From positions 1 through 25,837 of the forward strand of contig CAZYVD010000037.1 of assembly GCA_964651045.1 (NCBI GenBank): DNA of 25,837 bases. Reading direction: 5' to 3'. A program made the position numbers and the translations under genes. How positions within the stretch are numbered: position 1 is the first letter of the stretch; every line of letters starts with the position of its first letter. The notes beneath the pieces were generated by a model, which was not told where the DNA came from, searched no databases, and saw only the letters and a list, made by a program, of their open reading frames with translations. The DNA comes from CAZYVD01 sp964651045 (GTDB taxonomy: Bacteria; Zhuqueibacterota; QNDG01; DSAB01). Below, piece by piece: positions 6,775 to 14,480 of the stretch.

Positions 6775-8946
6775 ATGAGGAGAAAACAATTCCTTTGGAT
6801 CTTGATTTTATTTATTGCTCTTTCTTCGTCTATTTTTTCGCAGGGGGTATCAAACCAGATACAGCAGATAAGAGATGCCATTGCACAGAAAGGGGCTTCA
6901 TGGATAGCCGCTCCAACTAACATATCAAAACTTTCACTAAGTGAGAAGAAGAGGCTTTGTGGTACTATCCTTGGTCCTCGCGACAGCAGTGAGGCAGTAC
7001 TGCTGCGGTTACCAAAGAAGGCTAATCTTCCCTCATTCTTTGATTGGCGTGATAATGGAGGGAACTGGGTCACACCAGTCAAACAGCAGGGAGATTGTGG
7101 AAGCTGCTGGGATTTTTCGGCAGTTGCTCAGGTGGAATCGTGGTGGAAGATTTTTAATTCAAATCCCGATTCCATGATAGATCTTTCAGAGCAGCAGGTG
7201 CTATCCTGTACTGATGGCAGCTGTGACGGCTGGTATGTTGAAGGTGCACTTGATTATTTCATGAATGAGGGTGTAGCCAGCGAAGAGTGTTTTGTTTACG
7301 AAGCAGAAGATACTATTCCGTGCAGCGACAGGTGTGATGAATGGGAGAGCGAAGCAGTAAAGATTCCTGGCTGGGGTTATGTAACACTAATAGAGGCAAG
7401 TGTTGATAACATAAAAAATGCTGTTTATCGTCATCCTGTCTCTGCCGGGATGATGATATACAGCGATTTCTCCTACTATTCAGGCGGTGTATATGAACAC
7501 ACTACAGGAGCCGAATTGGGTGGTCATGCAATTCTCATAATTGGCTGGAGTGATGCGGATTCGTGCTGGATATGCAAGAACAGCTGGGGTGAATACTGGG
7601 GAGAAAACACTGATTTTCAGCCTTATTGGTACGGCGGTGGAGGCTATTTCAGGATAAAGTGGGGCGAGTGCGGAATAGGGCAGTATATTCCGTTTGTATA
7701 TGATGGTTCTGTAGGCGCATCATCACTTTCGATTTCTCCTGACACTCTATCATTCTCCATAACAAAGGGAGATTCTGTCTCTGCCTTTGTCACCGTCGAG
7801 AATTCGGGAGATGGAACGCTCGAATTTTCGCTAATCGATTATGAGATTCCATGCATGTTTCATCCCGACACTTTCAACTCATACGATGGTGTTTCATGGT
7901 GGTGTGGCGATCCAGAGATAGGCGGATATGACAATCACTGGCTTCAATATCTCGATACACCGGTGCTGGATCTGTCGGGTTGTTCAAACCCGAAGCTTAC
8001 ATTCAAAGGATACTGGGCAATAGAGTCTCCTGAGAATCCTCAGTTCCCATATGACGGATGGGACGGGTGCAATGTCTGGATCTCTACTGATGGCGGAAGC
8101 TCTTTCACGGTTCTGACAGATGTGACACCACAGTACAATTGTCAGCATCTGTGGAGTTTTGGACATCCAGACCAGGGATGGAACATGGGCTACGATATAG
8201 CAGGATGGGGAGGCTCGAGTGGGGGATGGATAAGTGTTAATGCCAGCCTTTCTTCATATATTTCTGATAAGGTGGTGATCCGTTTTGGATTTGCATCCGA
8301 TCTTGGGTGGTGCACAAAGGATGATCAGTCACTATATGGATTCTTTGTTGATAATATAAAAATAGAGGATAATGGAACCGAAATATTCTTTGATTCTGCA
8401 AACGACAATCTTCAAATGCGTAAAAAAGGATTCGGAATGATGGAGGCAGAATGGATCGAATTGATAGGCGGAGTGGGCACTGTTCCGCCTCATAATACGC
8501 TGCAGGTGCCAATAATCATACGCACTTCCGGTCTTGATGTGGGCTACTATTATGGGGCGATTCAGGTGTTATCCAACGACACTACCCAGAACATTGTAAG
8601 GGTTCCAGTAAATTTGACCGTAAAAAGCCCTACCTCTGTTGATCAGAGGATGAATAAAGAGGGCCCAGAAAGATGGAGGATTGTTCAGAATTATCCAAAT
8701 CCATTTAATTCTACCACAGAAATAATATATGAGATTGGATCACGATCACACGTTGAGATCACAATCTACAACTCATCGGGTCAGAGGATCAGAACACTTG
8801 TTGATGGTGTTTATGAGGCTGGAACTCATCGCATCTCGTGGAATGGTGAAGACAGAAATGGAGTAGTTGTGAGCAGCGGTCTCTACTTTGTTTATATGAA
8901 GGCAGGTGGCCATATTAAATCGAGAAAAATAGTTCTCTTAAGGTAA
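6775..8946 (+). CDS. Secreted papain-family (C1A) cysteine protease with T9SS-type C-terminal sorting domain
   Basis: A Sec signal peptide (about 1-23: RRK, a hydrophobic core, then SSSIFSQG) is followed by a short pro-like segment. The papain domain spans about 85-310. Its active site is complete: oxyanion Q105, nucleophile C111 within GDCGSCWDFS, H251 in GGHAILIIGW, and N269 in CKNSWG. A beta-sandwich (about 316-355) with a 'SPDTLSF...G.L.F' pattern follows. Next is an approximately 200-residue region rich in Trp, Gly and Asp that resembles the cleaved-adhesin/choice-of-anchor-J jelly-roll found in gingipains and other secreted proteases. The last 88 residues (from about 636), with QNYPNPFN, SSGLYF and RKIVLLR, are a typical type IX sorting domain. 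The product is expected outside the cell or on its surface. It probably degrades protein; specificity is unknown. It starts its own transcription unit. Confidence 0.93.
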   Translation: MRRKQFLWILILFIALSSSIFSQGVSNQIQQIRDAIAQKGASWIAAPTNISKLSLSEKKRLCGTILGPRDSSEAVLLRLPKKANLPSFFDWRDNGGNWVTPVKQQGDCGSCWDFSAVAQVESWWKIFNSNPDSMIDLSEQQVLSCTDGSCDGWYVEGALDYFMNEGVASEECFVYEAEDTIPCSDRCDEWESEAVKIPGWGYVTLIEASVDNIKNAVYRHPVSAGMMIYSDFSYYSGGVYEHTTGAELGGHAILIIGWSDADSCWICKNSWGEYWGENTDFQPYWYGGGGYFRIKWGECGIGQYIPFVYDGSVGASSLSISPDTLSFSITKGDSVSAFVTVENSGDGTLEFSLIDYEIPCMFHPDTFNSYDGVSWWCGDPEIGGYDNHWLQYLDTPVLDLSGCSNPKLTFKGYWAIESPENPQFPYDGWDGCNVWISTDGGSSFTVLTDVTPQYNCQHLWSFGHPDQGWNMGYDIAGWGGSSGGWISVNASLSSYISDKVVIRFGFASDLGWCTKDDQSLYGFFVDNIKIEDNGTEIFFDSANDNLQMRKKGFGMMEAEWIELIGGVGTVPPHNTLQVPIIIRTSGLDVGYYYGAIQVLSNDTTQNIVRVPVNLTVKSPTSVDQRMNKEGPERWRIVQNYPNPFNSTTEIIYEIGSRSHVEITIYNSSGQRIRTLVDGVYEAGTHRISWNGEDRNGVVVSSGLYFVYMKAGGHIKSRKIVLLR

Positions 8947-8998
8947 CCAGTGTATCTCAATTAATCGTTAAAAAGATAGTACTTAGAGGAAATAGGGT

Positions 8999-9967
8999 TT
9001 GGATGTATATTTTTATGAGGCCTTTGAGGAGGAACAGGAGGCCTTAAGAGAGTCGCTTCCGATTAGCATAAAGGCTGGATTTGTAAAGAGCACTGTTCAG
9101 GAGAGTGGAGACTTTCAGCCTCCTGCTCGATTGATAAGCATTCGAACACAATCCCGTATCCCTAGTGAATGGAAGGACTCCATTGATGGGGTCTTGAGTC
9201 GAAGCACAGGGTATGATCACCTCAAATCGTTTTTAATAGCATCCTCAAATAAGGTTGCTTGCGGTTATCTTCCCCTATATTGCAACAGAGCTGTTGCAGA
9301 ACAGGCCATGCTAATGTGGATGGCACTTCTGAGGAAACTGCCGACTCAGATTGAGAACTTCCTGAGTTTTAAAAGAGATGGATTGACAGGCAGGGAGTGT
9401 ATTGGTAAGACTCTTCTAATTGTTGGGGTAGGCAATATTGGCTATGAGGTGGTCAAGATTGGAATAGGGCTCGGTATGGAGGTTTTCGGGGTTGATATCG
9501 TAAAGAAACATTCATCTGTTAAATATGTATCGATTGAACAGGGAATAGGAAGGGCTGATGTTATAGTCTGTGCAATGAATCTAACAGAAGAAAATCGTGG
9601 ATATTTCGATTATGATCTACTCTCAAGAGCCAGACCAGAAGCTATTTTTATTAATGTTGCAAGAGGAGAGATGTCTCCACCGACCGATCTTTACCGTTTG
9701 CTTAGCGAAAGACGCATAGGTGGCGTTGGGCTCGATGTCTATCAGGATGAGAGCAGGCTTGCAGTCTCGCTTCGTCAAAAAACCAAGATTGTAGATGATG
9801 AGACAAGGGCAACTCTAAAGCTGCTTGAATTTCCAAATGTCATTCTGACTCCTCACAATGCATTTAATACCAGAGAGGCTGTAAAGAGGAAGAGTGAGCA
9901 TACAGTGAGACAGATAGCCTACTTTTTTGAAAATGGTAGCTTTTTATGGCCGGTTCCCCAGGAATGA
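8999..9967 (+). CDS. D-2-hydroxyacid dehydrogenase, D-lactate dehydrogenase-like
   Basis: NAD-dependent cytoplasmic enzyme of 322 aa interconverting a 2-oxoacid and a D-2-hydroxyacid. The Rossmann motif is G143-V-G145-N-I-G148, with D166 (GVD) about 20 residues later as the likely NAD-selecting acid. The catalytic set is R222 (NVARGE), an acidic residue around E251 (LDVYQDE), and H286 (LTPHNAFNTREA). The long loop before TPH and the 'TPHxAFxTxEA' form resemble D-lactate dehydrogenases more than SerA. The substrate-binding N-terminal half is poorly conserved, so other substrates are possible. The start is a TTG at 8999 with AGAGGA at 8985-8990, 8 nt upstream. It lies 52 bp after the protease and 17 bp before the serine hydrolase, and is the only cytoplasmic enzyme in the secreted-enzyme block. 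Confidence 0.85.
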   Translation: MDVYFYEAFEEEQEALRESLPISIKAGFVKSTVQESGDFQPPARLISIRTQSRIPSEWKDSIDGVLSRSTGYDHLKSFLIASSNKVACGYLPLYCNRAVAEQAMLMWMALLRKLPTQIENFLSFKRDGLTGRECIGKTLLIVGVGNIGYEVVKIGIGLGMEVFGVDIVKKHSSVKYVSIEQGIGRADVIVCAMNLTEENRGYFDYDLLSRARPEAIFINVARGEMSPPTDLYRLLSERRIGGVGLDVYQDESRLAVSLRQKTKIVDDETRATLKLLEFPNVILTPHNAFNTREAVKRKSEHTVRQIAYFFENGSFLWPVPQE

Positions 9968-9984
9968 AAAGGGAGGTAACCATC

Positions 9985-12078
9985 ATGAGGAGTATGAGAA
10001 GATCTTTGGTGTGTTTTGTTTTCATTGCTGTCGTTTTTTCTGTGGGCGCAGGCGCACAGAAAGAGAGCCGATATGGTCAGGAGATAAAAGAGTTTAAAGA
10101 GTTTGTAGCCGGACAGATGGAATTTGACAGGATACCAGGGCTTTCTGTGGGTTTTTATAAGGATGATTTTGTGTGGACCGATGGATTTGGATATGCAGAT
10201 CTTGAGAACATGGTTCCAGCAAAGTCTAAAACTGAATACAGACTTGCATCAAATACAAAATCGATGACAGCGGTTGCAATACTTCAACTCATGGAGAGGG
10301 GTAGGCTAAATCTTGATGCAGAGGTTCAGGAGTATGTACCATATTTTCCAAGGAAGAGATGGCCCATTACTATAAGGCAGGTTTTAGGACACCTTGGAGG
10401 AATAACTCATTACAAAGATTATGAGAAAGAGCTTCATATAAAGGTGCATAAGGACACAAGAGAGTCAATAGATATATTTGACGATTTCGATCTTGTTGCA
10501 GAGCCTGGAACAGAATACAACTACAGCAGCTATGGATATAATCTGCTTGGAGCAGTTATCGAGTCTGTGGCAAGGGAGTCTTATGGAGACTATATGAAGA
10601 ACAATCTCTGGAAAGTGCTCGATATGAATGATACCTATATGGATGATCCAGAAAGATTGATTCCGAATCGTGCCAAGGGATATCGTCTTGTTGATGGGGT
10701 GTTGAAGAATTCTGAGTTTATAGATATCAGCAGCAGGTTTGCGGCAGGAGGCACTCGTTCTACAGTAGTGGATTTATTGAAATATGCAAGGGGCCTTACA
10801 ACCGAGAAGGTGCTTTCGAGAAAGACAATAGACCTAATGGAGACTTCGATGTACACTACAGATGGCCATCTTACAGATTATGGAATGGGGTGGCGAATAG
10901 AACCTGTGAATGGGCGATTCTGTGTATTCCATACGGGAGGCCAGGCAGAAACAAGAACTCTTCTTCTGAGACTTCCAGTAGATGATTTTGCTATTGCGCT
11001 TGCATACAACTTTGAAGGGGCGAATCTGTTTCATTATTCCCGTCGTCTCTTTCAGCTTATTTTTGGTGAGCAGTGGAATATTGACATATATTTTAAAGAT
11101 CCTATTGATGATGCGATTTTCGATGGAATGAGAGATGTTTATAATTACGGTCTTGCATACTTCGAAAGACATAAGAGAGCAGTAACTCGGGATAGTTGCG
11201 AATTGAAGAAGGCATTTAACTATTTTAATAGATGCGTATCTAAAGACAGCCTCAAGATTGGGTTTAAAAGATTTATCAGAAAAATAAGAGATGGAAGGCA
11301 TCCTGTGGCGGAATACTCGTTTGTAAAAGTGGGTTCATTCATGGCGTCAGTGCTCGATAAACACCATGACCATGGATCGATGAAAAAGTATCACAAATAT
11401 GGTGCGCTTCCATTTTTTAGAGATTATATTAGGACCTATATGGCAGATCCCGATTTTCCAGTGGACTTTTGTTTTCATGATGATTTAGAGAAATTGATAA
11501 TAGAGTGGTGCAGCCAGTGGGAGCTGGTCTATACCGATGAGGTGTGCAGGGTTGCAATTAATCCTGTTTCAGATTTAAAGAGTACAGAAAAGATCCTAAA
11601 GAGAGCCTTTAGGAACGCAGCGGTATATCCAGATTTTCTTTCCGATATATTTGACACCGGGCGATATTTCTATCTCAGCGGTGTAAATGAAAAAGCCAGT
11701 CGGATTGCAGATCTGGCCAAACAGCTCTATCCCGATTCGCCTGTTCACTATGTATTGATGGCAAATATCTCTATTTTATCAGGGGAGAAGGAGAGGGCCG
11801 AGAAGCTCTTTAAAAAAGCTAAAGAGATCGATCCAGATTCGAGAGCAGTGAGTGCACGTGGCCTAAATGGCTATGCCTTGGATTTTATAGAAGCTCAGAG
11901 ATTAGATGAGGCAAAAGAGCTTATAGAGATTGCAATCTCACTTTATCCCGATGATCCAGGATTATACCACACAATGGGTGAAATATATCTGAAGAAGGCA
12001 AAGAAGTTTTTTGAGAAGGCAATGAAGGCAGATCCAAATTTCGAACCTTCAAGAAGACGGTTGAAAAAGATTAAGTAA
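9985..12078 (+). CDS. Exported serine hydrolase (class C beta-lactamase/S12 fold) with C-terminal TPR region
   Basis: I chose the ATG at 9985 because GGAGG at 9972-9976 lies 8 nt upstream and a clean signal peptide (RSMRR, a hydrophobic run, GAGAQ) begins there; the frame is open further up. The product is 697 aa. The catalytic domain (about 25-360) carries S89-N-T-K92 (SxxK), Y180-S-S in place of YxN, and HTGG at 316-319 in place of KTG, as in esterases, D-aminopeptidases and LACTB-like proteins of this fold. Residues about 370-580 match nothing I recognise. Two or three TPR-like helical repeats (A-x-x-L-F-K-K-A...P) fill about 582-690. It is probably periplasmic or secreted, acting on esters or D-amino-acid peptides. 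It is not a confident antibiotic beta-lactamase. The M23 gene follows after 21 bp. Confidence 0.85.
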   Translation: MRSMRRSLVCFVFIAVVFSVGAGAQKESRYGQEIKEFKEFVAGQMEFDRIPGLSVGFYKDDFVWTDGFGYADLENMVPAKSKTEYRLASNTKSMTAVAILQLMERGRLNLDAEVQEYVPYFPRKRWPITIRQVLGHLGGITHYKDYEKELHIKVHKDTRESIDIFDDFDLVAEPGTEYNYSSYGYNLLGAVIESVARESYGDYMKNNLWKVLDMNDTYMDDPERLIPNRAKGYRLVDGVLKNSEFIDISSRFAAGGTRSTVVDLLKYARGLTTEKVLSRKTIDLMETSMYTTDGHLTDYGMGWRIEPVNGRFCVFHTGGQAETRTLLLRLPVDDFAIALAYNFEGANLFHYSRRLFQLIFGEQWNIDIYFKDPIDDAIFDGMRDVYNYGLAYFERHKRAVTRDSCELKKAFNYFNRCVSKDSLKIGFKRFIRKIRDGRHPVAEYSFVKVGSFMASVLDKHHDHGSMKKYHKYGALPFFRDYIRTYMADPDFPVDFCFHDDLEKLIIEWCSQWELVYTDEVCRVAINPVSDLKSTEKILKRAFRNAAVYPDFLSDIFDTGRYFYLSGVNEKASRIADLAKQLYPDSPVHYVLMANISILSGEKERAEKLFKKAKEIDPDSRAVSARGLNGYALDFIEAQRLDEAKELIEIAISLYPDDPGLYHTMGEIYLKKAKKFFEKAMKADPNFEPSRRRLKKIK

Positions 12079-12099
12079 TAAGTAAATAATGGAGGAGTT

Positions 12100-14325
12100 G
12101 TGAAGATCGGTGTAGAGAAAGTGTCGCTGTTTTTAGTAAGCCTTGTTATGCTTGGTATTTTAAGTGGAGCAGATTTAGGTCTGCCTAAGGGAATCACACT
12201 TTCATACAATGGCACATTTTTAAGGATAGGTAGAGATGATCCTTTCCACAGATATTCTGAAAATGGAGACTTCTGGTGTAGATATAAAATTGTAGCGGCC
12301 GGGGATGAAATCAGGCGGCTCGGTGATTTTGAATTTTTTAAAGGAACTCAGAGGCTTTTTTCCATGAAGAGTGTTCCAGGTTCAGATTTATACATTTCGA
12401 ACAACGGTTTTATAGCCTTTATGGATATGTCCCGCCACTTTGATAGAGAGCTTACAATCCATTTTTACTCCAAAGAGGGTAAACACATAATGTCGAAAAA
12501 ATTCAGGGGAGCATCACTTTTTGGGTTTTCAAAGAGTGGAAACAAGTTTGGAGTGGGATCGGCCGATGGATTTGAGCTCATCGATGTTTCAAGCAATAGC
12601 ATCGAGAGGTTTGATAAGGCGTTTAAGTTTGATATTTCTGAAGATGAAAATCTTATTGCACTGGCTTTGCCTAAAAGAGTGAGGGTTTATTCTGGAGGAA
12701 AACTCATAAGAGAATTTAGGACGGGTTTCTACTACACGAGGGATTTAAAATTATCGTCAAGATATGGTTTTGTTGCAGCAGTGGATAAGAAAAATTTAAG
12801 GGTCTATTCGATTCAGAGCGGTGAGCCGATTTGGAGTGATTATCAAAGAGGAGGGAGATCGTATAGAGAGCTTCTTGTCATAAAAGATAAAATTTATGCA
12901 GGTATCCAGTACAGAGACAGGAGTGTTTCGAGGGGAATATTAAAGATATACGACTATACTGGAGAGATGAAGACAGAGAAAGAGGTAGATAGGAAGGAGA
13001 TAGAGATTTTCGGTGATCTAAGGCCCCCGGCAAAAGAGATGAATCTTGGATATAAACAGATCCAGTGGCCGTTTGCACCTTTTGACAGCATGCGGACAGT
13101 TTGGAACTACTATGAACAACACATGGGCACAGGAAATAGCTCGTATCTTCATCAGGGGCTTGATATAATTGTACCGGAAAATGAGCCGGTATATGCAGTG
13201 GAGGGGGGTGTTGTTAAGTGTGTTTTAACGATAGGAGGATATATCTACTGGCGAATTGCTGTTGCCAAGGAGCAGAAGGCTGAACTGTCTGAGGGATGGC
13301 TCTATGCACATATAGTTCCCGGCTCAATTCAGGTGGATGTGGGCGACACAGTTTATGTTCATGATTATCTGGGTGACATTGTTCACTGGTATGAGGACTG
13401 GGGTCACATTCATTTTGTAGAGATAAGGGATACCGGCCTTGTCTGGCAGTATGATGATAATGAATGGGGAATAGTGTACAATCCTCTTCTCTCACTTCAT
13501 CCAGATACAGATGAACATCCTCCTGTGTTCGAGAATGTGTTCAGCGGCTCAAAGTTTGCATTCTGCATTAATGAGACGAGTCACTATCTCGATCCTGATA
13601 GTCTGTATGGCAATGTTGACATTATTACCAAGATTTATGATTATGTTGGTGACTCGCAGTGGCAGCAGCCACCATTGGAGACCTACTACTGGGTCAAAAG
13701 GCTTTCTGATGGAAATATAGTATTTCCTAAAACGCTCGGTCACAGGTTGAACCACTCATTTGATTTCTATGCCTCTGATAAATATGAGCCATATGCGACC
13801 ATCATTTACAAGAGAGATTCCCGACTAAGTGCCTCGAGCTGGATGAGCAAAGAGAGGAATTACTATATTATTTTGACGAACAGCAATGGAGACACAACTA
13901 TAAGCCTTAGTGAAAAGTCGCTTGCATTCTCTGTCGGAGACTATCCTGACGGCGACTATCGTATTTTCATAGAGGCAAGAGATGAATATGGAAACTCTAC
14001 AACAGATAGCATGGATGTAAAATTCAGGGACGAGATTACTCAGAAGATTCGCAATCTTCCCAAGAGGATCGATTTGGGGCAGAACCATCCAAATCCTTTC
14101 AATAATTTTACAACCATATCATACTCTCTTCCGTCTTCTAACCTTGTGAGATTGAAAGTTTACAACATATTAGGAAGACAGGTCTGTACGGTTGTTGATG
14201 AGATTCAGGGGCCTGGTAGATTCACAGTATCATTTGATGGTACTGACCTTCCAAGCGGGCTCTATTTTTACAGGCTTAGTGTAGGCGGAGTAGTAAAAAC
14301 AAAGAAAATGATTCTGATAAGATAG
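12100..14325 (+). CDS. Secreted M23-family (LytM-like) metallopeptidase with T9SS-type C-terminal sorting domain
   Basis: 741 aa with an N-terminal signal peptide (about 1-23). Residues about 30-300 contain repeated short beta-rich units (VYSGGKLI, RVYSIQSGE, IYDYTGE) suggesting a WD/PQQ-like beta-propeller. An M23 fold follows at about 345-445 with all zinc and catalytic positions: H351-x3-D355, H404 (YAH), and H436-I-H438. M23 enzymes cut peptide cross-bridges in peptidoglycan or other Gly-rich peptides. After an Ig-like region, the final 83 residues carry QNHPNPFN, PSGLYFYRL and KKMILIR, a type IX sorting domain. The GTG start has GGAGG at 12091-12095 only 4 nt away. It probably shares a transcript with the serine hydrolase. 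Propeller plus M23 plus sorting domain is an uncommon combination to me. Peptidase activity, rather than binding only, is inferred from the intact residues. Confidence 0.85.
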   Translation: MKIGVEKVSLFLVSLVMLGILSGADLGLPKGITLSYNGTFLRIGRDDPFHRYSENGDFWCRYKIVAAGDEIRRLGDFEFFKGTQRLFSMKSVPGSDLYISNNGFIAFMDMSRHFDRELTIHFYSKEGKHIMSKKFRGASLFGFSKSGNKFGVGSADGFELIDVSSNSIERFDKAFKFDISEDENLIALALPKRVRVYSGGKLIREFRTGFYYTRDLKLSSRYGFVAAVDKKNLRVYSIQSGEPIWSDYQRGGRSYRELLVIKDKIYAGIQYRDRSVSRGILKIYDYTGEMKTEKEVDRKEIEIFGDLRPPAKEMNLGYKQIQWPFAPFDSMRTVWNYYEQHMGTGNSSYLHQGLDIIVPENEPVYAVEGGVVKCVLTIGGYIYWRIAVAKEQKAELSEGWLYAHIVPGSIQVDVGDTVYVHDYLGDIVHWYEDWGHIHFVEIRDTGLVWQYDDNEWGIVYNPLLSLHPDTDEHPPVFENVFSGSKFAFCINETSHYLDPDSLYGNVDIITKIYDYVGDSQWQQPPLETYYWVKRLSDGNIVFPKTLGHRLNHSFDFYASDKYEPYATIIYKRDSRLSASSWMSKERNYYIILTNSNGDTTISLSEKSLAFSVGDYPDGDYRIFIEARDEYGNSTTDSMDVKFRDEITQKIRNLPKRIDLGQNHPNPFNNFTTISYSLPSSNLVRLKVYNILGRQVCTVVDEIQGPGRFTVSFDGTDLPSGLYFYRLSVGGVVKTKKMILIR

Positions 14326-14357
14326 CATCGGGCGAGCAAAATTTGATATATTTTTTC

Positions 14358-14386
14358 TTGACAAGGTTTGTATAAATGGCTATATT
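14358..14386 (+). promoter_or_regulatory. strong sigma-70-type promoter upstream of smc
   Basis: Perfect TTGACA (14358-14363), a 17-bp spacer and TATATT (14381-14386). This is the best -35/-10 pair in the window. Initiation is expected near 14393, about 88 nt before the smc ATG. Confidence 0.65.
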
Positions 14387-14424
14387 TAATTTGTCTGGTC
14401 TATAGCAAAATAGAATTTTATTAC

Positions 14425-14455
14425 CCCTCTTGCAGTCGATGAAAGAGGGATTTTT
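14425..14455 (+). terminator. terminator-like hairpin in the smc leader
   Basis: CCCTCTT (14425-14431) pairs with AAGAGGG (14443-14449). After one mismatch, two further pairs (C33-A34 with T40-G41) close a 5-nt loop, and ATTTTTCATTT follows. It has the form of an intrinsic terminator. It lies downstream of the smc promoter and about 25 bp before the ATG, so it could end read-through from the M23 gene, attenuate smc, or form the 3' end of a short RNA starting near 14393. Confidence 0.5.
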
Positions 14456-14480
14456 CATTTTCCTAATATTTGGATTATAG

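Noticed and set aside
10834..11301. 155-codon open frame on the - strand
   Set aside because: It is fully inside the serine hydrolase gene, with no motif, start signal or neighbouring gene on that strand.
9985..12078. Antibiotic-resistance class C beta-lactamase
   Set aside because: YxN and KTG are changed to YSS and HTG, and the protein has long extra domains; it fits the esterase/peptidase members of the fold better.
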